DNA from: Edwardsiella anguillarum
GTDB taxonomy: Bacteria > Pseudomonadota > Gammaproteobacteria > Enterobacterales > Enterobacteriaceae
Direction: 5' to 3' (one strand)
Length of the DNA: 64,000 nucleotides
NCBI RefSeq assembly: GCF_008801815.1
Contig: NZ_VZOX01000001.1
Shown here: piece after piece, positions 16,897-25,780 of the stretch
How positions within the stretch are numbered: the stretch's first letter is position 1
Layout: the number at the start of each line of letters is the position of its first letter
Translations under genes and position numbers: made by a program
The notes under the pieces: model-generated
What the model was told of the DNA's origin: nothing
Databases searched by the model: none
What the model saw: only the letters and a program-made list of their open reading frames with translations

Positions 16897-18028
16897 CAGC
16901 GCCACCCACTTCTCCTGGCGCCGTCTGCGCGCCCTGTGCCGAAAAGAGAGCGCCCAGATCGTGCGCGACCCCAGCAGCCTGCTAATCGCGGTGGTGATCC
17001 CGCTGCTGCTGCTGTTTATCTTTGGCTACGGCATAAACCTGGACTCCAGCCGCCTGCGCGTCGGTATTCTGCTGGAGCAGCAGACCCCCCAGGCGCGCGA
17101 CCTGGCCGATACCTTTACCGGCTCACCCTATATCGACGCCACCGTCAGCGACGATCGTCGGCAGCTGACCGCCCTGCTGCAGGCCGGGCAAATCCGCGGC
17201 ATGGTGGTTATCCCGGTCGACTTCGCCGCGCGCCTGCTACGCACTCAGGATATCGCACCGATCCAGGTGATCACCGACGGCAGCGAGCCCAACACCGCCA
17301 ACTTTGTCCGCGGCTACACCGAAGGGGTCTGGCAGATCTGGCTGCAGCAGCACGCCCTGGCAAGCGGTCAGCCTTACCAGCCGCCCATCGATATACAAAT
17401 GCGCTACTGGTTTAACCCCGCCGCCATCAGCCAGCACTTTATCATTCCCGGCGCGATCACCATTATCATGACCGTGATCGGCGCGATCCTCACGTCGCTG
17501 GTAATCGCTCGCGAATGGGAGCGCGGCACCATGGAGGCCCTGCTCTCCACCCAGGTCACCCGCACCGAGCTGCTGCTCTCCAAGCTGCTGCCCTATTATG
17601 TGCTGGGCATGCTGGCGATGGGGCTGTGCATGGTGGTGGCGGTCTTCATCATGGGCGTGCCGTTTCGCGGCTCGCTGCCGATTCTGTTTGCCATGACCAG
17701 CCTGTTTATGACCAGTACCCTGGGGATGGGACTGCTGATCTCCACCGTCACGCGCAATCAGTTCAACGCGGCGATGATCGCCCTTAACGCGGCCTTCCTG
17801 CCGGCGGTGATGCTCTCCGGCTTTGTGTTTGAAATCGACAGCATGCCGGCCATCGTGCGCGCGGTGACCTATGTCATTCCGGCACGCTACTTCGTCAGTA
17901 CCCTGCAGTCCCTGTTTTTGGCGGGCAATATCACCAGCGTACTGATGGTTAACCTGGCCTTTATGCTGGCATCAGCGCTGGTTTTCATCGGCCTGACGGC
18001 CCTGAAAACCCGGCGGCGGCTGGACTGA
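16889..18028 (+). CDS. ybhS: YbhS, ABC-2 type permease
   Basis: A 379-residue ABC-2 permease (E. coli about 377). One N-terminal membrane helix (about 28-47) is followed by a periplasmic domain to about residue 180. A cluster of five helices (about 185-375) carries the typical REWERGTMEALLSTQVTRTE signature between helices. It pairs with YbhR as a heterodimeric pore for the YbhF ATPase. A 13-bp gap separates it from ybhR. Confidence 0.94.
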   Translation: MPDSATHFSWRRLRALCRKESAQIVRDPSSLLIAVVIPLLLLFIFGYGINLDSSRLRVGILLEQQTPQARDLADTFTGSPYIDATVSDDRRQLTALLQAGQIRGMVVIPVDFAARLLRTQDIAPIQVITDGSEPNTANFVRGYTEGVWQIWLQQHALASGQPYQPPIDIQMRYWFNPAAISQHFIIPGAITIIMTVIGAILTSLVIAREWERGTMEALLSTQVTRTELLLSKLLPYYVLGMLAMGLCMVVAVFIMGVPFRGSLPILFAMTSLFMTSTLGMGLLISTVTRNQFNAAMIALNAAFLPAVMLSGFVFEIDSMPAIVRAVTYVIPARYFVSTLQSLFLAGNITSVLMVNLAFMLASALVFIGLTALKTRRRLD

Positions 18029-18041
18029 GGAGGAGAAGACT

Positions 18042-19154
18042 ATGCTGCACCGCCTGCTGACCCTAATCGTCAAAGAGCTGCAGTCCCTGCTGCGCGACCC
18101 GCAGACCCGGACCATTCTGGTGGTTCCGGTACTGATGCAGGTGCTGCTGTTTCCCTTTGCCGCTACCCTCAACGTCACCAACGCCACCATCGCGGTGTAC
18201 AGCGAAGACAGCGGCCAACTCTCCGTCGAGCTGACCCAGCGGCTGGCCAAGGCCAGCGCCTTCTCCCAGGTGATCCTGCTGCACAGCCCGCAGGCGATCG
18301 CGCCGACCATCAACGACCAGCGCGCGCTGCTGGTGGTGCGCTTTCCGGCTAACTTCAGCCGCGACCTGCTGAGCGGAAAGCCGAGCGCGCTGCAGCTGAT
18401 CCTCGATGGCCGCAGCTCCAACAGCGCCCAGATCGCCGCCAACTACGTACAGCAGATCGTCAGCGACTACCAGCAGACGCTGATGCGCGCGCGCAGCCAG
18501 CCTCCCTTGGTCAACAGCGCGCTGATCGTCCGCAACTGGTATAACCCCAACCTGGACTACAAATGGTTCGTCGTGCCCTCGCTGATCGCCCTGATCGCCA
18601 CCATCGGCGTGATGATCGTCACCTCGCTTTCGGTGGCGCGCGAGCGGGAGCAGGGAACCCTGGAGCAGCTGCTGGTTTCGCCGCTGAACACCGGACAAAT
18701 CTTCATCGGCAAAGCGGTGCCGGCGATGATCGTCGCCACCTTCCAGGCGACCCTGGTGCTGCTGATCGGGATCTTTGGTTATCAAATCCCCTTTGCCGGC
18801 TCCCTGTGGCTGTTTTACTTCACCCTGTTGGTGTATGGCCTGTCGCTGGTCGGCTTTGGGCTGTTTATCTCCTCGCTGTGTGCGACCCAGCAGCAGGCGT
18901 TTATCGGCGTCTTCGTCTTCATGATGCCGGCCATCCTGCTGTCCGGCTACGTCTCCCCGGTGGAGAACATGCCGCTCTGGCTGCAGCGCGTGACCTGGAT
19001 TAACCCGATCCGCCACTTTACCGACATCACCAAGCAGCTGTACCTCAAAAACGTCGGCTTTAGCGTGATCTGGCACAGTCTGTGGCCGCTGCTGGTGATC
19101 ACCATCACCACCGGCGGCGCCGCCTATGCCATGTTCCGGCGTAAGATAGCCTGA
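18042..19154 (+). CDS. ybhR: YbhR, ABC-2 type permease
   Basis: A 370-residue ABC-2 permease, paralogous to YbhS and sharing its topology, with the signature VAREREQGTLEQLLVSPLNTG. It is the last gene of the cecR-ybhGFSR operon, preceded by AGGAGG. The order matches the E. coli operon. The 87-bp gap to rcsD contains an rcsD promoter, and no clear terminator was seen. Confidence 0.94.
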   Translation: MLHRLLTLIVKELQSLLRDPQTRTILVVPVLMQVLLFPFAATLNVTNATIAVYSEDSGQLSVELTQRLAKASAFSQVILLHSPQAIAPTINDQRALLVVRFPANFSRDLLSGKPSALQLILDGRSSNSAQIAANYVQQIVSDYQQTLMRARSQPPLVNSALIVRNWYNPNLDYKWFVVPSLIALIATIGVMIVTSLSVAREREQGTLEQLLVSPLNTGQIFIGKAVPAMIVATFQATLVLLIGIFGYQIPFAGSLWLFYFTLLVYGLSLVGFGLFISSLCATQQQAFIGVFVFMMPAILLSGYVSPVENMPLWLQRVTWINPIRHFTDITKQLYLKNVGFSVIWHSLWPLLVITITTGGAAYAMFRRKIA

Positions 19155-19190
19155 GGACGGCGCGGGGCTGATGCCAGCGACCGTCCCCCT

Positions 19191-19199
19191 TGCTATACT
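19191..19199 (+). promoter_or_regulatory. Extended -10 promoter element for rcsD
   Basis: TGCTATACT is an extended -10 (TG, one base, TATACT) 42 bp before the rcsD start codon. No good -35 is evident, as expected for this class. Confidence 0.5.
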
Positions 19200-19241
19200 G
19201 CGCACAGCGTTTTTCTTGACTGACAGGATCGCCCGCGCGCT

Positions 19242-21944
19242 ATGGAGCCGACTTCACACACCATGTCCCTTTCCGGCATTACCCGCAGCTACCTGCTGTT
19301 CCTGCTGCTGCTGCTGCTGGGCAACCTGCTGTATGGCTATAACTATGTGAACGCCTATATCGGCGCCAAGCAGAATATGCTGGCCTCGGTGGCCAGGCAA
19401 ATACAGCAGCGGGTGGAGACCTACCGCTTCATTACCTACCAGATCTATGAAAACATCCCGGCGGAAAGCGCCGCCGACGCTGCGCCGACGCCGCGAGAGC
19501 TGCGCCTGCGCCCGGACATCTATCTGCTGGACAAGGCCCGCCATAAGACCGATGCGCTGATCTTCGGCCTGCACGACAACGCCACCACCGATCTAGCCCA
19601 AGGCCTGTCACGCTATCTGGACGTCCTGTGGAGCGCCAGCACCGACGCCTACTCGCTCTACTACCTCAACGGCCAGGACAACAGCCTGATCCTGATTTCG
19701 ACCATGCCGATGAAGGATCTCTCGGCGCGCTATAAAGACGGCTACCTGGGCAATCTGGTGGAGACCCGCAAAGCCGAAATGCTGCAGCAGTCCAATGCCC
19801 TCGACCTGCGTGAGGGCTTCTCCGGGCTGCGCAAGTTCCGTTTTCTCAACGCCTACTACTTTACCCTGCGCACCACCTTTAATAATCCGGGCCATCTGGC
19901 CACCGTCATCGCCTTCGATCTGCCGGTGGGCGATATTCTGCCGGACAATCTGCCGGCGACGCGCTTCCAGCTGCTAGAGGATCAGGACAGCATCAGCGAC
20001 TGGGGCGGTCACGATGAGCTGCCGCGCGCCTTTACCCAGCTGGGCTGGCCCTGGGTCACCGTCAATGCGCCCATCTACAATACGCCGCTGAAAATTCAGT
20101 TTCATATCCCGACCATGACCCTCACGCTGGATCTGGCGCGCAATAACTTCTGGGTACTGCTGATCAACCTGGCGCTGCTGATCCTCTCCGCCATCGGCTT
20201 CTACATCATCCGTCACCAGTATGTACGCCCGGGCAAACGCATGGCGGCCCAGCTGAACGCCCAGCAGGAGATGAACCAGGAGATCATCACCCATCTGCCG
20301 ATGGGGCTGCTGATTTACCGCTTCGACAGCGACACCCTGGTCGCCAGCAATAAGCTGGCCGACCATCTGCTGCCCCACCTGAGCCTGAACAAAATCGCCG
20401 CCATGGCCGACCGCCACCAGGGGAAGGTGCAGGTCAGCGTCAATAACGCCATGTACGAAGTGCAGATGGTGCGCAGCCAGCAGACACCCTACTCCGCGCT
20501 GTTTCTGATCCGCAACCTGGATAGCGAAATGCTGATGAGCCAAAAGCTCAAGCTGACGCAGGCGGAGTATGAAAAGAACCTGACGGCGCGCAAGACCATG
20601 ACGGACAACCTGGGCCGGGAGCTGCGCGATCCGCTGGCGCGGATAATGCAGATCTGCGAGAGCCTGCGCCGCGACCGCGACGCCGACGGCCCATCGCCGC
20701 TGGACGATCTGTGGCTGGAGAGCCAGCACGCCCAGCGCCTGATCGATGAGATCACCCTGCTGACCGCCGTCGAAAGCCAGGACTGGGCGCCGCCGCAGGA
20801 AACCTTCCGCCTGCATGAACGCATCGATGCCCTGCTGCTGCGCAGCCTGCCGGCCATGCGGCGCAAGGGGCTGATGCTGCTGGGACGGGTTGAAACCGAT
20901 CCCGCCCAGCAGTTCAACGGCGATATCGCCACCCTGGAGCGGGTGCTGGAGATGCTGCTGCACTACGCCATCATCACCACCGCCTACGGCAAGATCGGCC
21001 TCACCATCGCTCCCGATGCTCAGCGCCCCGGCCTGCTGCAGATCACCCTCAGCGACACCGGCGCAGGCGTCTCCAGCGCCGAGCGCCACAACCTGCGCTA
21101 TCCGGCGCTGGCGCCGGCCCAGCGCGATCGCTTCGCGCGCGGCTCCAGCCTGACCTACTATCTGTGTGCCCAGCTGTGCCGACGCCTGGGCGGCGAGCTG
21201 ACCATCGACAGCAGGCATGACATTGGCACCCACTACCGCTTTAGCTGCCAGATGCAGGCGCTGCCCCTGGCCGATCAGGACGGTGAGGGGCTGCTGGACG
21301 GCATCACCATCCGTCTGCGGATTACCTCAGAGGAGATCCGCTCCCGGGTTGCCCAGCGCCTGGAGGGCTTTGGCGCCACCCTGCTGACCGCCGACGCGGA
21401 GAGCGACGGCGCAGAGATCCACAGCGATCTGACGCTGACCGACGATCCGGCGCTGGCCCAGGCCGATACCCTGCTGCTGGCGGCGGATATCGACGGCTTT
21501 GAGGAGTACGCGCCGCAGCGGATCCGGGCCAATTTTAACCTGACTGATGCGCTGATCGATGCCATTCTGCTGCTGATCGAACGGCAAATGGCGGCGACAG
21601 AATCGCCAGCGCGGTGCGAATATGCTGAAAATACGTCTCTCGATATTGACAACAATCCTTTTAAATCAAAGGATTATTATTCTCTATTTTTGGACACAGT
21701 ACCCGCAGATGTTCAAAAACTGTATACTGAGTCGGATCAACAGGATTGGCCATCGCTGGCCCTCACCGCACATCGCCTCAAGGGGGTCTTTGCCATGCTG
21801 GCGTTTCCCGCCGGCAAAGGGCTGTGCGAACAGTTGGAAGAGGCCATTAAACGCAACGATGCGGCACACGTTAGAGTCCTGATCAGTCACATTGACGCTT
21901 TTGTCAGCCGACTGCTGCAACTAGGTAACCAACAATATGAATAA
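19242..21944 (+). CDS. rcsD: RcsD, phosphotransfer protein of the Rcs envelope-stress relay
   Basis: A 900-residue inner-membrane protein (E. coli 890). It passes phosphate from RcsC to RcsB. The N-terminal membrane helix (about 10-33) is followed by a periplasmic domain, a second helix (about 303-323), a degenerate histidine-kinase-like region and a C-terminal HPt domain. The HPt histidine is H844 in AHRLKGVFAML. The start codon chosen is the first ATG; a second ATG seven codons on is possible. The DNA coding for the start of the HPt domain (about 21615-21740) is strikingly AT-rich. The gene overlaps rcsB by 8 bp. Confidence 0.95.
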   Translation: MEPTSHTMSLSGITRSYLLFLLLLLLGNLLYGYNYVNAYIGAKQNMLASVARQIQQRVETYRFITYQIYENIPAESAADAAPTPRELRLRPDIYLLDKARHKTDALIFGLHDNATTDLAQGLSRYLDVLWSASTDAYSLYYLNGQDNSLILISTMPMKDLSARYKDGYLGNLVETRKAEMLQQSNALDLREGFSGLRKFRFLNAYYFTLRTTFNNPGHLATVIAFDLPVGDILPDNLPATRFQLLEDQDSISDWGGHDELPRAFTQLGWPWVTVNAPIYNTPLKIQFHIPTMTLTLDLARNNFWVLLINLALLILSAIGFYIIRHQYVRPGKRMAAQLNAQQEMNQEIITHLPMGLLIYRFDSDTLVASNKLADHLLPHLSLNKIAAMADRHQGKVQVSVNNAMYEVQMVRSQQTPYSALFLIRNLDSEMLMSQKLKLTQAEYEKNLTARKTMTDNLGRELRDPLARIMQICESLRRDRDADGPSPLDDLWLESQHAQRLIDEITLLTAVESQDWAPPQETFRLHERIDALLLRSLPAMRRKGLMLLGRVETDPAQQFNGDIATLERVLEMLLHYAIITTAYGKIGLTIAPDAQRPGLLQITLSDTGAGVSSAERHNLRYPALAPAQRDRFARGSSLTYYLCAQLCRRLGGELTIDSRHDIGTHYRFSCQMQALPLADQDGEGLLDGITIRLRITSEEIRSRVAQRLEGFGATLLTADAESDGAEIHSDLTLTDDPALAQADTLLLAADIDGFEEYAPQRIRANFNLTDALIDAILLLIERQMAATESPARCEYAENTSLDIDNNPFKSKDYYSLFLDTVPADVQKLYTESDQQDWPSLALTAHRLKGVFAMLAFPAGKGLCEQLEEAIKRNDAAHVRVLISHIDAFVSRLLQLGNQQYE

Positions 21945-22590
21945 CCTGAATGTAATCATTGCTGATGACCATCCCATCGTCCTGTTCGGCATCCGCAAAT
22001 CGCTAGAACAGATCGAGTGGGTTAACGTGGTCGGAGAATTTGAAGATTCCACAGCGCTGATCAATAGCCTGCCCAAACTGGACGTCAACGTACTAATCAC
22101 CGATCTCTCCATGCCCGGTGACAAGTACGGCGACGGCATTACGCTGATCAAATACATCAAGCGCCACTTTCCCGAGCTGTCTATCATCGTACTGACCATG
22201 AACAACAACCCGGCGATCCTCAGCGCCGTGCTGGATCTGGATATCGAGGGGATCGTGCTGAAGCAGGGGGCGCCCACCGACCTGCCCAAGGCGCTGGCCG
22301 CCCTGCAGAAAGGCAAAAAGTTCACACCGGAAAGCGTCTCCAAGCTGCTGGAGAAAATCAATGCCAGCGGCTACGGCGACAAGCGCCTCTCGCCGAAAGA
22401 GAGCGAGGTTTTACGCCTGTTCGCCGAGGGCTTCCTGGTCACCGAGATCGCCAAAAAGCTCAACCGCAGCATCAAGACCATCAGCAGCCAGAAGAAATCA
22501 GCGATGCTGAAGCTGGGGGTCGACAACGATATCGCCCTGCTAAACTATCTGTCATCGGTCAATATCATGCCGAATGACGACAAGGCATAA
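21937..22590 (+). CDS. rcsB: RcsB, response regulator of the Rcs relay
   Basis: A 217-residue response regulator. The receiver domain has the acidic pair DD (10-11), phosphorylated Asp at D56 (ITDLSMPG) and the conserved Lys. The C-terminal LuxR-type HTH reads LSPKESEVLRLFAEGFLVTE followed by IAKKLNRSIKTISSQKKSAM. It controls capsule, motility, division and envelope genes, alone or with RcsA. The start overlaps the rcsD stop. A strong terminator follows and separates it from the convergent rcsC. Confidence 0.97.
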   Translation: MNNLNVIIADDHPIVLFGIRKSLEQIEWVNVVGEFEDSTALINSLPKLDVNVLITDLSMPGDKYGDGITLIKYIKRHFPELSIIVLTMNNNPAILSAVLDLDIEGIVLKQGAPTDLPKALAALQKGKKFTPESVSKLLEKINASGYGDKRLSPKESEVLRLFAEGFLVTEIAKKLNRSIKTISSQKKSAMLKLGVDNDIALLNYLSSVNIMPNDDKA

Positions 22591-22597
22591 CCCCACG

Positions 22598-22624
22598 CCC
22601 CGCCTCCGTCGGCGGGGTTTTTTT
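22598..22624 (+). terminator. Rho-independent terminator of rcsDB
   Basis: CCCCGCC, loop TCCGTC, GGCGGGG, then seven T. It reaches into the stop codon of convergent rcsC. Confidence 0.9.
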
Positions 22625-25589
22625 ATGCCTCTTTCTCCCGCCGCCGGCGAATCTGCTGCGCATAGCCGCTGAGGGAGGCCAGCAAATCCTCCCGCATCAC
22701 CGGCTTGGACAGGCAGCTGTCCATCCCCACCTCAATACAGCGCTGGCGCTCCTCGGCCAGCGCGTTAGCCGTCACTCCCACGATCGGCAGGGTGCGCCCC
22801 TGCTGACGCAGTCGCTCGGTCAGCTGGTAGCCATCCATATTGGGCATATTCACGTCCGTCAGCACGATATCCGCCGCCTGCTGCTGCAGCGCCCCCAGGG
22901 CATCGACCCCATCGCAGGCCACCGCGACCTGGCTAAAGCCCAGCGAGATCAGCTGATCGGCCAGCAGACGTCGGTTGATCGGATGATCGTCCACGATCAG
23001 GATCGCGATATCGCTGAAGTCCTGCTGACGATCCGCCGGCGCCGCTATGGCGTTGTCCAGGCAGCACTCCGCGACGCTCTCCGGCGCAAAAATGCGGTTC
23101 AGCACCTGCAGCAGCTCCAGCGGCGCCGCTATGGCGTTGTCCAGGCAGCACTCCGCGACGCTCTCCGGCGCAAAAATGCGGTTCAGCACCTGCAGCAGCT
23201 CCAGCGGCGCGGCGGTATTCAACAGCCATTCCCCCGAGGCGCGGCGACAGGCGTGGCCGAGGTAGTCGGCGCACAGCCGCACCTGGGCGGCGAACGCCTG
23301 CTCCGTCTGCGGCGGATGATCGCAGATCAGCACATCCTGCGCCGTCGACGGCGTCATCGGCGGACAGAGGCACACCCGCGCACCGGCGGCGCTCAGCAGC
23401 GTCTGCAGATAGCGCTCCAGACGGGCGTTATGGATATCCAGCCACAGGGTGCGCTGCTGCAGCACCGGCTGCAGCACCGGCTGCAGCGGCTGCGCCGCCT
23501 TGGCCTGATACATCGGCAGGCGAATGGTAAAGATGCTGCCCAGCCCCGGCGACGACTCCACCGCGATATCGCCGTCCATCAGGCTGACCAGCTTCTCGCA
23601 GATGGCCAGCCCCAGCCCAGTGCCGTGAAAATGGCGCTGAACGCCGCTGCCCACCTGAAAGAAGGGATCGAACAGGCGCAGCACGTCGCGCGGCGGGATC
23701 CCCAGCCCGGTGTCGCGCACCCGGAACTCCAGATAGAAGTCATTCACCCGCGCCTGCAAAATAATGCAGCCGGTATCGGTAAACTTGATGGCGTTGCTCA
23801 GCAAATTCGAGAGCACCTGCTGAATGCGCATGATGTCGCCGGAGAGGGCCTCCGGGACATCCGGCTCAATAAAGCAGTACAGCGTCAGACGTTTACGTAC
23901 CACCAGCGGGAGGTAGTTGCCGATGATATGCGGGATCACCTCGCGCGGGACAAAGCGACCGGGCTCGATCTTCAGCTGCTCCGACTCTATCTTGGAGAAA
24001 TCAAGGATATCGTTGATGATCTTCAGCAACAGCCCCGACGAGTTGCTCATCGCCCCCAGCAGACGCTGCACCTCCTCCGGCAGCGTCTTGGTGCGCAGCA
24101 GATCCAGGTTGCCGATAATGCCGTACAGCGGGGTGCGCAGCTCATGGCTGACGGTCGCCAGAAACATCGATTTAGACTGGCTGGCCTGCTCGGCGGCGGC
24201 GGCCATCTCCTGCAGCGACTCCTCCATCTTCACCCTGGCGCTGACGTCGACCATGGCGCAAATCGCCACGTCTTCATTGCGGTAGCGCGAACGGACAAAG
24301 CTGATCTGCAGATTCTGGTTCTGTACGGTGATCACATCCAACACGCTGACCGGCTCTTCGCAGATAATCCGGGTGATGCGCTGGCGATCCTCGGGCGTAA
24401 ACTGGCTGATATAGTTGTGGGCCAGCTCGTTACTGAGGATGTTGCTGCCGTCGCGCGCCCGCAGGATCGAAATGCCCACCGGCGCCGACGCCACGATCTT
24501 GCGGTTAAACTGCTCATGCTCCTCCAGCCGCAGCGCGTTATTCTCCGCCGGAAGGAACATCTTGCGCTCGAACAGCCAGGTCAGGACGAACAGGACGATC
24601 CCGCTGATCAGGTTCAGTACGATGGCGTTGATCAGCAGCAGGTTAAAGCGCTCCAGCAGCACCCGCGACGGCAGCGAGTAGACGATGGACAGACCGCTCG
24701 GCTGCAGCTTTTTCTTCAGCAGCAGCGTGTCGTAGCCGCTGTTATAGCCGAAGTAGTGCTCATCGTCCGGCAGGCCGCTCAGTATCGGCAGCGGCCCGCC
24801 GTTTTCGGCATAGCTCAACAGCGTATCGCCGCTGTCGCTGAGCAGCGTAACCCCGATCGGCAGTACCGACGGGTTGGTCAACTCCTCCAGACGCAGCGTC
24901 TGCTCGGTGCCCAGCACCGCCTCCAGCTGGTTGCCGCTGTATATCGGTGAGGCGATATACAGCGAGCCGGCGTCGCTCTGCGCGCCCGGGATCACCCAGA
25001 ACAGCGACTGATCCTTATCGTTGCTGCCCTGAAAACGCATCACCCGCTGCTGCAGCAGGCGCAGGGTGTTGCCGCCGTCCAGGGGCACGTTGCGAATGCT
25101 AAAATCGGCCAGGCATTGGCTGCTGCCGCCGATGACGAAGATCCGGTTGAGATCGTAGGCGGCGACAAAGTTCTCCTTCCAGTAGCGGATAAACCCGCTG
25201 AGCGCCCGCAGAGAGGTGCGGTAGCCCGCGCTGATGCGCCGGCAGTCGGACTCGGGAAAGATCGGCAGCAGCGGCGGCAGCTCGCCGCTGATGTCCAGAG
25301 CCCTGCCGCTGTAGGGCTGAATGCTACCGTCGCTGCCCGACCAGGCCAGCCGATTCTCGGCGATATAGCGAATATCGCGCATGGTGGCGTTAGCGTGACG
25401 GATGACCGACTGGGCCTGATCGAAGTTCAGGTTAAAGTCTTGACGGATATCGGACTCTTTCTCATGAAACTTATTCAGAATGTAGAAGGTGGTCAGCAGG
25501 GCACCCAGGATCCACAGCATCAGCGCCAGCGTGCGGAACAGATAGCGGGAAACCTTGAGCGTGGTGCGAAAGGAGACGAAGTATTTCAA
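22623..25589 (-). CDS. rcsC: RcsC, hybrid sensor kinase of the Rcs relay
   Basis: A 988-residue hybrid kinase (E. coli 949). It has two membrane helices (about 17-38 and 312-335) flanking a periplasmic domain. A PAS-like region precedes the kinase with H482 (ATVSHELRTPL) and the ATP-binding motifs (NLLSNAIKF, DTGLGIPP, GTGLGLAI). An RcsC-specific ABL domain and a receiver with D912 (LTDVNMPNMDG) follow. The start codon is TTG (MKYFVSFRTTL, colinear with E. coli). The main oddity is a perfect 28-residue tandem duplication (about 796-851) at the end of the ABL domain. It explains most of the extra length. Confidence 0.95.
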   Translation of the reverse strand: MKYFVSFRTTLKVSRYLFRTLALMLWILGALLTTFYILNKFHEKESDIRQDFNLNFDQAQSVIRHANATMRDIRYIAENRLAWSGSDGSIQPYSGRALDISGELPPLLPIFPESDCRRISAGYRTSLRALSGFIRYWKENFVAAYDLNRIFVIGGSSQCLADFSIRNVPLDGGNTLRLLQQRVMRFQGSNDKDQSLFWVIPGAQSDAGSLYIASPIYSGNQLEAVLGTEQTLRLEELTNPSVLPIGVTLLSDSGDTLLSYAENGGPLPILSGLPDDEHYFGYNSGYDTLLLKKKLQPSGLSIVYSLPSRVLLERFNLLLINAIVLNLISGIVLFVLTWLFERKMFLPAENNALRLEEHEQFNRKIVASAPVGISILRARDGSNILSNELAHNYISQFTPEDRQRITRIICEEPVSVLDVITVQNQNLQISFVRSRYRNEDVAICAMVDVSARVKMEESLQEMAAAAEQASQSKSMFLATVSHELRTPLYGIIGNLDLLRTKTLPEEVQRLLGAMSNSSGLLLKIINDILDFSKIESEQLKIEPGRFVPREVIPHIIGNYLPLVVRKRLTLYCFIEPDVPEALSGDIMRIQQVLSNLLSNAIKFTDTGCIILQARVNDFYLEFRVRDTGLGIPPRDVLRLFDPFFQVGSGVQRHFHGTGLGLAICEKLVSLMDGDIAVESSPGLGSIFTIRLPMYQAKAAQPLQPVLQPVLQQRTLWLDIHNARLERYLQTLLSAAGARVCLCPPMTPSTAQDVLICDHPPQTEQAFAAQVRLCADYLGHACRRASGEWLLNTAAPLELLQVLNRIFAPESVAECCLDNAIAAPLELLQVLNRIFAPESVAECCLDNAIAAPADRQQDFSDIAILIVDDHPINRRLLADQLISLGFSQVAVACDGVDALGALQQQAADIVLTDVNMPNMDGYQLTERLRQQGRTLPIVGVTANALAEERQRCIEVGMDSCLSKPVMREDLLASLSGYAQQIRRRREKEA
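23037..23204. repeat. Perfect 84-bp in-frame tandem duplication inside rcsC
   Basis: Two directly adjacent 84-bp copies (23037-23120 and 23121-23204) are identical base for base, followed by a 6-bp start of a third (CGGCGC). Each encodes a 28-residue block including LELLQVLNRIFAPESVAECC. The block lies between the kinase/ABL part and the receiver. Perfect identity argues for a recent slippage event. Confidence 0.97.
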
Positions 25590-25734
25590 CGTGGCGCCCG
25601 TAACCGTAGTAACAGAGGGAATGGCGTTAAGGTAGCGGCAAACCCCGCCCGGCGCAATGACCTGGCGGCATAACGGCGCGTCAGCGCTAGTCAGGAGGCA
25701 AGCCTCAACCGCTATTCGGGCGGATCAGCGGCAT

Positions 25735-25759
25735 AAAAAAGGGCCGGAGTGACCGGCCC
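25735..25759 (-). terminator. Rho-independent terminator of gyrA
   Basis: On the minus strand: GGGCCGG, loop TCACT, CCGGCCC, then six T, starting 21 bp after the gyrA stop. Confidence 0.9.
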
Positions 25760-25780
25760 TTGTGACACCTACGTCAACGC

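Noticed and set aside
23037..23204. 84-bp repeat as a CRISPR or mobile element
   Set aside because: Two adjacent copies without spacers, in frame inside rcsC; a simple tandem duplication.
22983..24950. 655-codon open frame opposite rcsC
   Set aside because: Antisense shadow of rcsC; the internal repeat comes from the 84-bp duplication, not from a protein repeat.
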